Origin: Cytobacillus oceanisediminis
GTDB lineage: Bacteria; Bacillota; Bacilli; Bacillales; Cytobacillaceae
Direction: 5' to 3'
Assembly (NCBI RefSeq): GCF_007830235.1
Contig: NZ_VLKI01000016.1
Location: forward strand, 1-64,000
DNA: 64,000 nucleotides
Shown here: in pieces, positions 15,994 to 24,607 of the stretch
Numbering within the stretch: the stretch's first letter is position 1
Layout: every line of letters starts with the position of its first letter
Made by a program: the position numbers and the translations under genes
The notes under the pieces: generated by a model
Told to the model about the DNA's origin: nothing
Seen by the model: the letters and a program-made list of their open reading frames with translations, nothing else
The model's database searches: none

Positions 15994-16094
15994 TAATGGC
16001 TATTAAAAAGGCTTTTCTCATAGATTGTTGTTTTGCTATGAATTCTGCCCGTTGATTTCAGCACGGGGCACTTGCTTTACGAAAACAGCCATTA
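15994..16094. repeat. Intergenic repeat family C
   Basis: TAATGGCT at 15994-16001 and AGCCATTA at 16087-16094 form inverted ends of a roughly 100-bp non-coding element that contains CATAGATTGTTGTTTTGCTA and GAATTCTGCCCGTTGATTTC. It resembles another common Bacillaceae intergenic repeat. Bases 15930-15990 between it and the IS605-like end show nothing recognisable. Confidence 0.5.
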
Positions 16095-16113
16095 AAAAAA
16101 GATCCTAAACAGC

Positions 16114-16854
16114 TTATAACTTCCGATGAAAATGGGAGCAAAACCTGCACCAATCCACGATGACAATTTTCCTGCCGGTTATTTCAATGATTCCCTCTTT
16201 TTTTAGCCTTGAAAAGACCCGGCTAACACTTTCACGGGAGGTTCCTACTAAAGTGGAAAACTCCTGGACTGTAATCGGAAGCTCAATATGCATCCGGTTG
16301 CAATGATTGGCTCCGAATTTTTCTGCAAGCCTCTCTAGTGTCTTGATGGTTTTCGTATAAACATCAAGCAGAGCAATGTCTCTCAAAATGGATGTCATAT
16401 CCCTAAGCGACTCACTCATGTAACGGATAATCTGGACTGCCATCTCGGGAGAGTACATTAGCTCCTTTTCAAGGTCATCTGTGTTCAAAAAATAGATTTC
16501 TCCATCCTGTACCATCGTACCCGTTGCCGGATAGGTTTGACCTGTCTGATTAAATAGATTGGCTTCCGCAAAAATTTCACCCTTTTTTTTAATGCAGACA
16601 ATGATTTCGTTTCCCTGCTCATCCTGCTTGGTCAGCTTTACAATGCCTGAATGGACAAAATAAACTCCTTTGGCTACCTCGTATTCAGACATAATTTTAT
16701 CGCCTTTAGTATACGCCCTTTTAATGATCCGTTTATCTATCAGCTGGATGGACTCACTTGGAAGATCCTTGAAGATTTCAATTTTCCCTAAAAACTCCTT
16801 GATTAGCGGCTGCTGGTACAACGCTCCGGTATTATCTCTCATTTCGTTTCCCAT
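16114..16854 (-). CDS. Crp/Fnr-family transcriptional regulator
   Basis: 246 aa. Residues about 25-140 form the cyclic-nucleotide-binding-like beta barrel (SGIVKLTKQDEQGNEIIVCI, GEIFAEANLF). Then comes the long dimer helix and a C-terminal helix-turn-helix (VQEFSTLVGTSRESVSRVFS, RLKKEGIIEITGRKIVI). The extreme C-terminus carries WCRFCSHF, a CxxC pair. B. subtilis Fnr binds its iron-sulfur cluster through C-terminal cysteines, so oxygen sensing is possible, but a full set of ligands is not obvious. It is divergent from the nos operon, with one GTGA-N6-TCAC box next to each start, so it probably controls both itself and nos. Confidence 0.88.
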   Translation of the reverse strand: MGNEMRDNTGALYQQPLIKEFLGKIEIFKDLPSESIQLIDKRIIKRAYTKGDKIMSEYEVAKGVYFVHSGIVKLTKQDEQGNEIIVCIKKKGEIFAEANLFNQTGQTYPATGTMVQDGEIYFLNTDDLEKELMYSPEMAVQIIRYMSESLRDMTSILRDIALLDVYTKTIKTLERLAEKFGANHCNRMHIELPITVQEFSTLVGTSRESVSRVFSRLKKEGIIEITGRKIVIVDWCRFCSHFHRKL

Positions 16855-16918
16855 CCTTATCCCCCGCTTCCACTTTGTAATCTTTAGGATTATTGTAGCG
16901 AAGGCCTCTTATTTGGAA

Positions 16919-16934
16919 AGTGATATATCTCACA
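16919..16934. promoter_or_regulatory. Crp/Fnr-type operator near the regulator gene
   Basis: AGTGATATATCTCACA has GTGA and TCAC half-sites separated by 6 bases, like the Fnr/Crp consensus TGTGA-N6-TCACA. It lies 65 bases upstream of the regulator start. Confidence 0.7.
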
Positions 16935-16992
16935 TTTTCTCCAAAAGCGCTCAAAACACTTTCACAAATCCTTCACATTAACCTTAAAAATC

Positions 16993-17008
16993 CGTGAAAA
17001 ACATCACA
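16993..17008 (+). promoter_or_regulatory. Crp/Fnr-type operator of the nos operon
   Basis: CGTGAAAAACATCACA has GTGA-N6-TCACA symmetry. Its centre is at about 17001. A TAGGAT -10-like hexamer at 17030-17035 would put transcription start near 17042, so the box would be at about -41.5, the classical activating position. The cytochrome c start codon follows at 17065. Confidence 0.7.
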
Positions 17009-17064
17009 TAAAGATGCGTAAGCTGAAGTTAGGATGATAAAGAAAACTCTAAGGAGGGAACAAA

Positions 17065-17526
17065 GTGAAAAAACCTTTTATTCATTTCATTATCAGCGCC
17101 ATCCTCGGGCTTGGTATTGGATACTTGGCCTTTGATGTTCTGGGTGGTGAAGACGATCCAGGTAAAGAAGCTGCTGTACAGGATAATGAAGCATCCAGCA
17201 CCGGGGAAACCAGTCAAAAAACTGGAGAAACATCCTCCGATTCAAATACAGCAACTACCGTTATTGCCGAGGAAAATATTCTTCAGGCAAAAGGCTGTCT
17301 GGGATGCCATTCTGTGGAAGGTTTAAATCTCCAAGGCGGTGCAACAGGTCCGGACTTATCACAAGCTTTTAATAATGTCGAAAGTAAGCACAGCAAGCCT
17401 CTAAATGAATTTCTGAAAGAACCGACCTCGGCAGTCATGTCGGGTGTTATTGGCGGAAATCCACTTACTGAGGAAGAAATTACCCAAGTTGCAGATTTGC
17501 TTAAACAGGCTTCAGAATCTAAATAA
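17065..17526 (+). CDS. Membrane-anchored c-type cytochrome of the nos cluster
   Basis: 153 aa. An N-terminal hydrophobic segment (residues about 4-28) serves as signal or anchor, then an acidic Ser/Thr-rich linker, then a single cytochrome c domain with heme motif CLGCH (around residue 78). A Met ligand is probably in the C-terminal part (SAVMSGVIGG). It is the first gene of the nos operon and would deliver electrons to NosZ on the outer face of the membrane, like NosC of Gram-positive N2O reducers. AAGGAGGG precedes the GTG start, 7 bases away. Confidence 0.87.
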   Translation: MKKPFIHFIISAILGLGIGYLAFDVLGGEDDPGKEAAVQDNEASSTGETSQKTGETSSDSNTATTVIAEENILQAKGCLGCHSVEGLNLQGGATGPDLSQAFNNVESKHSKPLNEFLKEPTSAVMSGVIGGNPLTEEEITQVADLLKQASESK

Positions 17527-17548
17527 CTATTAAGGTGGTGCCATGCTT

Positions 17549-19420
17549 ATGAAAAAATGGGTTCCAGCTGCTTCCGGCCTGCTTGCCGGCTTTTTGGCAG
17601 CAACTGTCTTTTTTGCTGATTTATCGCCTGCACAGCGAAGCGAAGCATCAAACGACACTAATAAAAGCAACGCTGAAAAGGTTTATGTCCCATTTGGAGA
17701 AAAAGATGAATACTATTTATTTGCATCAGGCGGACATTCCGGACAAATGTTCATTTACGGAGTCCCCTCAATGCGTCACATTCGTACTGTACCAGTTTTT
17801 TCAAAGGATTCAGCAACCGGCTATGGCTGGGATACACATTCGAAAGAGATGCTGGGTGACTATACCTGGGGCGATCTTCACCATCCTGCATTTTCTGAAA
17901 AAGACGGCGACTATGACGGAAAATATATGTTTGCCACTGATGTTGGGAACAGCCGGGCAGCGTTGATGAATTTAGAAACATTTACAGTTAAAGACATTAT
18001 TAATGTTCCTAATACAAGCGGTCCGCACTGTGCTGCATTTGTTACCTCCAACACAGAATATATGTTTCTTCCAACCCGATTCGCTGTCCCGATTGGAAGA
18101 GAGTATGCATCGCTTGACGAATACAGTGAAAAATACCGCGGGGTTATGTCTGCTGTTACATTTGATGATAAAAAGGAAAAATTAAACATCGCTTATCAAG
18201 TAGCGCTCCCGCCATGGTCATATGATTTGTCAGATGCAGGTAAAAAAGTGTCCGCAGACTGGGCAGTAATGACGACTTACAACACCGAAGAAGCCACTAC
18301 CAACCTTGAAATCAATGCTTCACAAGCTGACAGGGATTACATCGTTTTGTTCAACTGGAAAGAGTTAGAGAAAATGATCAAGGATGGACAATATGACGAA
18401 GTGACAGGACAAAAAATGATTTTCCCAGAAAAACATAAAGGCGGCATTTACCTCGTTCCTGTCGCAAAATCGCCACATGGTGTAGATGTAACACCGGATG
18501 GCAAACGATTTATTGCATCCGGAAAACTGGCACCTGCTATGACTGTATTTTCTTTCGAAAAAGCATTCGAAGCGATTAAAAAAGAAGATTTTGCGGGGGA
18601 ACGCAATGGAATTCCAGTCTTAAAATATGAATCTGTAATGGAAAAAGAGGTAAATCCTGAAAATGCTCTTGGGCCTCTTCATACACAGTTTGACGAAAAA
18701 GGAATGGCATATACAACAATGTTCATCTCCTCTGAAATTGTAAAATGGGATCCTAATACCGGCGAAACATTGGATCGGGTACCTGTACAATATTCTCCTG
18801 GACACTCTGTGGCAGCAGAAGGTGATACTGTCGATCCTGATGGAAAATATCTTATCGCTTTAAACAAAATTGCCAAAGACAGTTACTTGTCTGTCGGCCC
18901 TTCCCATCCGGAATCTATGCAGCTGATTGATCTATCCGGCAAGAAAATGGAAGTAATCCAATCATCACCTGTTAACCCTGAGCCTCACTATGCTCAAATG
19001 ATTAAGGCAGATAAGATTAAAACAATTTCTGTTTATCCAAAAGATGAAAACAATCCGGATGCTGTATACAGCCAGGATCAAACGAAAATTGTCCGAAAAG
19101 GAAATGAAGTTCACGTTTACGGCATAGCCATGCGCTCCAAATTCATCTTTGATGCAAAAGTCGAGCGGCCTGATCAAATTGAGGTAAATGAAGGCGACAA
19201 AGTGGTTATTCATTTAACAAACATCGACTTCGATCAGGATATTACCCACGGTTTTGCCATTAACGGCTATGACTTAAACATTGAGGTTCAGCCGGGACAG
19301 ACCAACACAATTGAATTTACAGCTGATAAAGCAGGCACCTTCCCGATCTATTGTACGAATTTCTGTTCAGCATTACACCAGGAAATGACAGGCTACTTTC
19401 TTGTGAAACCAAAAAAATAA
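17549..19420 (+). CDS. nosZ: Nitrous oxide reductase NosZ, clade II (Sec-exported)
   Basis: About 623 aa. ATG 17549 has the better spacing from AAGGTGG; ATG 17543 is possible. It reduces N2O to N2. The N-terminus is a Sec signal peptide with no twin-arginine motif, as in clade II. A seven-blade propeller with CuZ histidines follows (SGGHSGQ near the start, LHHPAF, GPHCAAFV, KSPHGVDVTPDG, PLHTQFDEKG, YSPGHSVAAEGD, PEPHYAQ). The C-terminal cupredoxin has the CuA motif CTNFCSALHQEM near residue 602. All expected copper ligand regions appear present, so the enzyme is probably functional. It lies 22 bases after the cytochrome. Confidence 0.96.
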   Translation: MKKWVPAASGLLAGFLAATVFFADLSPAQRSEASNDTNKSNAEKVYVPFGEKDEYYLFASGGHSGQMFIYGVPSMRHIRTVPVFSKDSATGYGWDTHSKEMLGDYTWGDLHHPAFSEKDGDYDGKYMFATDVGNSRAALMNLETFTVKDIINVPNTSGPHCAAFVTSNTEYMFLPTRFAVPIGREYASLDEYSEKYRGVMSAVTFDDKKEKLNIAYQVALPPWSYDLSDAGKKVSADWAVMTTYNTEEATTNLEINASQADRDYIVLFNWKELEKMIKDGQYDEVTGQKMIFPEKHKGGIYLVPVAKSPHGVDVTPDGKRFIASGKLAPAMTVFSFEKAFEAIKKEDFAGERNGIPVLKYESVMEKEVNPENALGPLHTQFDEKGMAYTTMFISSEIVKWDPNTGETLDRVPVQYSPGHSVAAEGDTVDPDGKYLIALNKIAKDSYLSVGPSHPESMQLIDLSGKKMEVIQSSPVNPEPHYAQMIKADKIKTISVYPKDENNPDAVYSQDQTKIVRKGNEVHVYGIAMRSKFIFDAKVERPDQIEVNEGDKVVIHLTNIDFDQDITHGFAINGYDLNIEVQPGQTNTIEFTADKAGTFPIYCTNFCSALHQEMTGYFLVKPKK

Positions 19421-19482
19421 AAGGTGAAAGGGTGTCAATTTCGATTGATGCCCTCCCCCCTTTTAAGAAAGGCGAGATACCT

Positions 19483-20049
19483 GTGGATCGTAAATATTTT
19501 TCCACCACTTCTTCCATCCTGCTAATCACAGCCTCCGCATTGATTGCAGCTTCTTTATTTTTCCCCTGGTGGGGCATGGAATTTTTTGCTCCCCAGTATC
19601 CGGAGGGCTTAAATATCATTGTCTATCCCAATAAGCTTGAGGGAGAAATTGATATAGTCAATGGCTTGAACCATTATATTGGAATGAAAAATTTCAGCGA
19701 GGCTAATTTTCCTGAATTAAGATACCTGCCCTTTCTAATTGGAGGGTTAGCCATTCTCACACTCATTACAGGTCTCCTCAAAAGGAAAGCCATACTCTTT
19801 TTGCTCATTGGTTTTTTTATTATAGGGGGAATGCTCGGTGTATGGGATCTGCACAGGTGGTTAAAGGATTTTGGAACAAATTTGAGCCCTACTGCTCCCA
19901 TTACTGTCGAGCCCTTCATTCCGCCTATCATTGGTGAGAACACCTTAGCCAATTTTATTACCCATAGCTACTTGGGAAGCGGATTTTATATGGTAGCAGC
20001 AGCCTTTATTCTTCTGATAATTCCTTTATGGAAGGAACGGAGAAGATGA
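19483..20049 (+). CDS. NosB-like membrane protein of the nos cluster
   Basis: 188 aa from GTG 19483 (AGAAAGG 10 bases upstream). An alternative GTG at 19432 would add 17 residues. Four hydrophobic segments are visible (about 10-30, 88-104, 110-128, 160-180). The extracytoplasmic loop carries PEGLNIIVYP and VNGLNHYIGMKNF, a pattern I associate with NosB-like proteins beside clade II nosZ. The function is unknown, possibly NosZ maturation or electron supply. Its TGA overlaps the nosD ATG (ATGA). Confidence 0.7.
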   Translation: MDRKYFSTTSSILLITASALIAASLFFPWWGMEFFAPQYPEGLNIIVYPNKLEGEIDIVNGLNHYIGMKNFSEANFPELRYLPFLIGGLAILTLITGLLKRKAILFLLIGFFIIGGMLGVWDLHRWLKDFGTNLSPTAPITVEPFIPPIIGENTLANFITHSYLGSGFYMVAAAFILLIIPLWKERRR

Positions 20050-21386
20050 AGAAACTCTGTCTCCTTGTTTTCTTAATCTTTTTAACCTCCCTGGCTTTCC
20101 TAAAATATGGATACGCTTTTGGGAGCCTGCAGGATCTTATTGATTCAGCTGAAGATGGAGCAATTATAAAACTGGAAGACAAAACGTATGAGGGAAATAT
20201 CACTATTAATAAAAAAATAGAAATTATAGGGAGCAATAAAACAGTCATTAAGGGTGACGGTACGAGTAATGTCGTATCTATTCGCTCTCCAGGAGTAGTT
20301 ATGAGAAACCTCACAGTTATGAACAGCAGCATGGACCGGAATTCCTCCGAGGAATATGCGGCAGTAAAGATCTATTCCGACGGCAACCTCCTGGATCGCA
20401 TTAAAATCAGCAGGTCCTTCCATGGAATCTATTTAAGCCAGGCACACGGAAACGTTGTTCAAAACTCGGAGATTACCGGTCTGGGTAAAGGAGAAATTGC
20501 CAACCAGGGGAATGGTCTTCATGTTTATTATGCCAACAGCAACTTATTGAAAAATAATAAGATAACCGGTACAAGAGACGGCATGTTTTTTGATTATGCC
20601 AATGACAATACCATTTCAGATAATGAGATAAGCCATACCAGATATGGTTTACATTATATGTATTCTGACCATAACCGCTTTAAAAACAATATTTTCTTCT
20701 TTAACACCGGCGGAGCAGCTGTCATGCACTCCAGTGGACTAACTCTTTCAAACAATCAATTTATTTTTAATTATGGGCACCGTTCCTTTGGAGTTTTGCT
20801 CTTGTCTGCCAACAAAATCGAAATAGAGGATAATACTTTCTTTTTAAATCAGCGGGGCCTTTATATTGATCAATCGACTTCAAGCTCCATCCGGAAAAAC
20901 CGGATTATTAAAAACCAAATCGGCATTGAACTTTGGGCCAGCTCAAATGATCAGGTTTTTTCAGCTAACCAAATTCACGAAAATACGATTCCTGCAGTCA
21001 GTTTAGGCGGACAGGGACAAAACAGCTGGAGTGAGAACGGCGTGGGAAATGATTGGGGCAGGACTTTACCCAGCCTCGATTTGGACGGAAATGGCATAGG
21101 TGATGAGCCAATTAGTTACCAGTCTTCATTCCACCAGCTCATAGAAGATCATGAGTTAACCTATTTATTTTTGAAAAGTCCGGCTATAGCCGTTTATGAA
21201 AAGATGAATGCTCTTCTTAAGAAGAATAAAACCATGTTTGAAGACACTTATCCGCTAGTTCGACGAGGCGGAGACAGCATCCCATTGGTTTGGTTGCTAC
21301 TTGGGGCAGCTGCCTCCTTAACGATCTTATTAAAAGGGAGACAATGGCTATGCATTACATTTGGAAAGAATGGAAGGAAAACATAA
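20046..21386 (+). CDS. nosD: NosD, exported copper-site maturation protein
   Basis: 446 aa from ATG 20046, coupled to the preceding stop. The signal peptide covers about 1-24. Many short repeats of the type SxxNxIxxNxI form a right-handed parallel beta-helix (for example HGIYLSQAHGNVVQNSEITG and YANDNTISDNEISHTRYGLH). A C-terminal hydrophobic segment follows. NosD works with NosF and NosY to supply sulfur or copper for assembly of the CuZ site. The order nosD-nosY-nosF here is a variation on nosDFY. Confidence 0.92.
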   Translation: MKKLCLLVFLIFLTSLAFLKYGYAFGSLQDLIDSAEDGAIIKLEDKTYEGNITINKKIEIIGSNKTVIKGDGTSNVVSIRSPGVVMRNLTVMNSSMDRNSSEEYAAVKIYSDGNLLDRIKISRSFHGIYLSQAHGNVVQNSEITGLGKGEIANQGNGLHVYYANSNLLKNNKITGTRDGMFFDYANDNTISDNEISHTRYGLHYMYSDHNRFKNNIFFFNTGGAAVMHSSGLTLSNNQFIFNYGHRSFGVLLLSANKIEIEDNTFFLNQRGLYIDQSTSSSIRKNRIIKNQIGIELWASSNDQVFSANQIHENTIPAVSLGGQGQNSWSENGVGNDWGRTLPSLDLDGNGIGDEPISYQSSFHQLIEDHELTYLFLKSPAIAVYEKMNALLKKNKTMFEDTYPLVRRGGDSIPLVWLLLGAAASLTILLKGRQWLCITFGKNGRKT

Positions 21387-22147
21387 GAGGAAAAGGACTA
21401 TGGTTATCCTTCGGCATCGTGATACTGGTCTCGGTCATTATTTTATACAAATCCACTATTCTTTCTTTTGATCAAGGATTTTATATTTTACTGTTAACCT
21501 TATTTGATTCAATGATCTATTTCATCCCTATTCTGTGTTTATTTCTTGGAGCATTCTCAATCTTCCAGGAAAAAGAACAGAAAACCTTAGTCATGCTTTT
21601 AACAAGAAACGAAAGTTATTCCAGCTTTTTGCTTAAAAAGTCCCTTGCAATTCAGGCCGTTTTGGTTGGCCCCATTTTCATATGGTTTCTGATCTATATT
21701 CTTCCTATAAAATTTTATTTTCAGCTGGATGGCAAGCATTATGCAGTATTTTTAACCTCCCTTTTAACCTTGATGCTGGTTTTTAACCAGTTTGGAATTT
21801 TAATCGGAAGTCTCTCGCGGTCACGTATGCAGATTGTAGGGTATGCAATTATAACATGGTTTTACTTTTTCTTCTTACACGATTTTATTATGCTTGCCCT
21901 ATTGCCTTATATCACATATGAAAATGTAAAACTTTTTTCAATCGCCTATTTTTTCAATCCTTTACAAGCTTCACGAGTTTTTCTTGAGACAGGTCTGGAG
22001 GTTTACTCATTCGGACATATGTCCAAATTGCTGAAATCATTTATGTGGGTGAAGCCTGGGTTTTTTTTAATCGGAAATGCAGTTTTGCTTCTCCTCTTCT
22101 CATTTTTATTAGCCGTGGCTTTGCACCGTAAGGAGGGATTAGATTGA
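21350..22147 (+). CDS. nosY: NosY, ABC-2-type permease for NosZ maturation
   Basis: 265 aa from ATG 21350 (GGGAG 9 bases upstream; ATG 21344 is nearer). It overlaps the end of nosD by 37 bases. Six hydrophobic segments are visible, with the ABC-2 signature FQEKEQKTLVMLLTRNES after the second. It forms the membrane part of the NosDFY maturation complex. Confidence 0.88.
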   Translation: MHYIWKEWKENIRGKGLWLSFGIVILVSVIILYKSTILSFDQGFYILLLTLFDSMIYFIPILCLFLGAFSIFQEKEQKTLVMLLTRNESYSSFLLKKSLAIQAVLVGPIFIWFLIYILPIKFYFQLDGKHYAVFLTSLLTLMLVFNQFGILIGSLSRSRMQIVGYAIITWFYFFFLHDFIMLALLPYITYENVKLFSIAYFFNPLQASRVFLETGLEVYSFGHMSKLLKSFMWVKPGFFLIGNAVLLLLFSFLLAVALHRKEGLD

Positions 22148-22812
22148 TTGAAATAAAGGAATTAACTCAATTTTACGGAAAAAAAATTGTTTTAGATCAT
22201 GTGAATCTTACCATTGAAACAAATGAAATCTGTGCTCTGGTCGGTCGAAACGGAGCGGGAAAGTCTACTCTTATTAACAGCCTGCTCGGGATTATTCCTG
22301 TTAAAAAAGGGATCGTAAAAATAAATGGATTAAAGTTTTCCAAGAGAAATTCAGGAGATATTGCTTTCTTGCCTGAAAAATTCATGCTTTATCCGCCCCT
22401 ATCAGGGCTTGAAAATATGACCTTTTTTGCCCTGGCTTCCTTAAAGACAGTGGATATGGTGCGTATCAGGGAATTATTGGAGTCTGTCTCTCTTTGGGAA
22501 GACCGCCACCTCGCCATTAAGAATTATTCAAAAGGAATGCTTCAGCGGTTGGGATTGGCAATAACACTTTATCAGGATTCAGGCATTTTAATACTTGATG
22601 AACCAACAAGCGGCATTGATCCAATGGGGAGAAAAGAAATTCTTCAAATTTTGAAATCTCTTGAGGGAAAAACCATTCTTTTATCTTCCCATCATCTGGA
22701 TGAGATCAGACAACTATGCACACACGTTGCCTACTTAGAAGATTGTACAATTCAAAAATTTACTGTTGATGAATTCCTGGAAACTCAAAGGTTGGGAGAT
22801 AATGCGTTATGA
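22144..22812 (+). CDS. nosF: NosF, ABC transporter ATPase
   Basis: 222 aa from TTG 22144, overlapping the nosY stop and preceded by AAGGAGG. Walker A is GRNGAGKS, the signature is YSKGMLQRLGLA (variant of LSGGQ), Walker B is ILILDEPTSGIDP, and the switch His is LLSSHHLDEI. It powers the NosDFY complex. The TGA overlaps the next ATG. Confidence 0.92.
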   Translation: MIEIKELTQFYGKKIVLDHVNLTIETNEICALVGRNGAGKSTLINSLLGIIPVKKGIVKINGLKFSKRNSGDIAFLPEKFMLYPPLSGLENMTFFALASLKTVDMVRIRELLESVSLWEDRHLAIKNYSKGMLQRLGLAITLYQDSGILILDEPTSGIDPMGRKEILQILKSLEGKTILLSSHHLDEIRQLCTHVAYLEDCTIQKFTVDEFLETQRLGDNAL

Positions 22813-23711
22813 AACAGTTTTTTATTGGAAGTCTTTTGCTGCTTATTCTGATATTATCCGGGTGCAGCTCCAGCCCGAACATTAATATCGAAGTAAGTGA
22901 ACCTTTCTTTATGCAAAAAGATAAAGCCACTTTATTCAAGGTAGCAATTTCAGAGAATAATAATGCTTTAACTGATTTAAAGGTAACAGCCGATTTTTCC
23001 ATGAAAAATATGGATCACGGGCAATACCAGACAACCCTTCAGGAAGAAAAGGATGGAATTTATTCCGGAAATATTGAATTGCCAATGGCAGGTGATTGGG
23101 AAATCTTCATTACTGCTGAAAAGGGCAGCAAAGTAACAGAGGAAGTCCTCGAATATGAAGTGAAAGAGCCAGAGGGCGCTGCACTTATTAACGGTGATTG
23201 GATAACTGAAAAAGACTTGGAATTCTACCTTTTTATTAATAAACTGCATATCGCGATAAGCAGATCCCAGGATGAACAAACCTATAAAGGCAATGCCCTG
23301 AATGAAGCAATGGCCTATTGGGATGCCCAGGAGAAAATGAATGAGGACCGCAATCAGTTATTAACACAAATTATTAGGCTGCGTTCCATGGCATATCTCT
23401 CTATAGAAAAAGGCCATGAAGCAACAAAAGAAGAAGTATCCAGCGAACTTGAGAAAGTAAAGGAGCAATACAATCAATTCGATATAGCAAAAAAAATGAT
23501 ACAGGAGTACGGCGATCAAAGATTTTGGGAGAAACAGGAGAAACAATACGAGTTAATTGTTCTCTCCCAAAAAGTCCAGCAGGATTTAATTGAAAAAGTA
23601 AAAAAAGAAAACCCTGATGTCAACGAGCAAGAAATCTATTATCTTGCCCAAAAGCAGTATGAAGAGCTGCTCGTCTCACAGGTTAATTCACTTAAGATTG
23701 AATTTTTTTAA
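22809..23711 (+). CDS. Lipoprotein of the nos cluster: FixH/YtkA-like domain plus SurA/PrsA-like helical region
   Basis: 300 aa. The signal peptide ends in the lipobox LILSGCS (Cys at residue 19). Residues about 25-125 are predicted beta sandwich with MKNMDHGQY, a Met/His motif found in YtkA/FixH-like copper-handling proteins. Residues about 130-300 are helical (GDWITEKDLEFYLFINKLHI, then KEEVSSELEKVKEQYNQFD) and resemble the N-terminal chaperone part of SurA/PrsA-type proteins without a prolyl isomerase domain. It takes the operon position where NosL copper chaperones often lie. I infer a copper chaperone or folding role for NosZ. ATGA overlap with nosF shows it belongs to the operon. Confidence 0.65.
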   Translation: MKQFFIGSLLLLILILSGCSSSPNINIEVSEPFFMQKDKATLFKVAISENNNALTDLKVTADFSMKNMDHGQYQTTLQEEKDGIYSGNIELPMAGDWEIFITAEKGSKVTEEVLEYEVKEPEGAALINGDWITEKDLEFYLFINKLHIAISRSQDEQTYKGNALNEAMAYWDAQEKMNEDRNQLLTQIIRLRSMAYLSIEKGHEATKEEVSSELEKVKEQYNQFDIAKKMIQEYGDQRFWEKQEKQYELIVLSQKVQQDLIEKVKKENPDVNEQEIYYLAQKQYEELLVSQVNSLKIEFF

Positions 23712-23745
23712 AGAAGCTTACAGCTCCCCTTTAAACAACTTATAG

Positions 23746-23774
23746 ACCTTCCATCTTGGATGGGAGGTTTTTTT
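23746..23774 (+). terminator. Terminator of the nos operon
   Basis: CCATC/GATGG with outer ACCT/AGGT pairs (two mismatches) is followed by seven T. Confidence 0.82.
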
Positions 23775-23795
23775 GTCGAAACATTTATCAAATAA

Positions 23796-23858
23796 TGAGT
23801 GATTACTCACTTTACACCACTGGTTATTTGCTATATGATTTGTATGAGTGATTACTCA
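23796..23858 (+). promoter_or_regulatory. Promoter of the ABC exporter operon between two identical TetR-type operators
   Basis: TGAGTGATTACTCA occurs at 23796-23809 and again at 23845-23858. Between them are -35 TTTACA (23811-23816) and -10 TATGAT (23834-23839), 17 bases apart. The second operator covers the expected transcription start. Operator ends TGAGT/ACTCA are inverted repeats with a 4-base centre. The TetR-family protein encoded at the end of the operon is the likely binder. Confidence 0.8.
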
Positions 23859-23880
23859 CTTTTATGAAAGAGGTGGAAAT

Positions 23881-24606
23881 ATGAATAATGAAAATCCGGT
23901 AGTTTTCATTCAAAATGTATCAAAAAGCTATGGAAAACAGCAGGTACTTAAAAATGTAAACTTAGAAATCATTCCGGGAGAAATATTCGGCCTCCTCGGT
24001 CCCTCTGGAGCAGGAAAGACGACCATAGTGAAGCAGCTGGCCGGATTGGAAACTCCCACACAAGGAGAAAACTATATTTTCAGTGAAAAGATGCCCCGTT
24101 TAGATTTGATGAACAGGATTGGCTATATGGCCCAATCCGATGCCCTTTACGGAGAATTAACAGCAAAAGAAAATCTTGATTTTTTTGCTTCTCTTTATGG
24201 ACTAAAAGGAAAGGAAAAACAGCAGCGAATGAAGGATGTTATGGAAATTGTATCTTTAACCGAACACTTCGATAAGCTGGTTTTCAACTATTCTGGGGGA
24301 ATGAAGCGACGCCTTTCCCTTGCTATCTCGCTTCTGCATAAGCCGGGATTGCTCATTCTTGACGAACCTACTGTTGGCATTGACCCTGTCCTGAGAAAAG
24401 GTATTTGGGCTGCATTTAAAGACCTAAAGGATAATGGAACAACTATTATCGTTACCACTCATGTAATGGATGAAGCAGAAAAATGCGATAGGCTGGGAAT
24501 GATCAGGGATGGACAGCTCATTGCAGTTGGATCTCCCGAGGAATTAAAGCAGCAAACAAGCGCGGCCAATATTGAAGATGCCTTCCTGGCATATGGAGGT
24601 GCTTAA
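23881..24606 (+). CDS. ABC transporter ATP-binding protein (drug/lipid exporter type)
   Basis: 241 aa from ATG 23881, 5 bases after GAGGTGG. Walker A is GPSGAGKT, the signature is YSGGMKRRLSLA, Walker B is LLILDEPTVGIDP, followed by TTHVMDEAEKCDR. It energises the ABC-2 permease encoded next. The substrate is unknown. It is the first gene of a three-gene operon with tetR. Confidence 0.9.
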   Translation: MNNENPVVFIQNVSKSYGKQQVLKNVNLEIIPGEIFGLLGPSGAGKTTIVKQLAGLETPTQGENYIFSEKMPRLDLMNRIGYMAQSDALYGELTAKENLDFFASLYGLKGKEKQQRMKDVMEIVSLTEHFDKLVFNYSGGMKRRLSLAISLLHKPGLLILDEPTVGIDPVLRKGIWAAFKDLKDNGTTIIVTTHVMDEAEKCDRLGMIRDGQLIAVGSPEELKQQTSAANIEDAFLAYGGA

Positions 24607-24607
24607 A

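Noticed and set aside
19351-19431. Upstream extension of the NosB-like protein into the end of nosZ
   Set aside because: No ribosome site supports it, and the added residues come from nosZ coding sequence in another frame.
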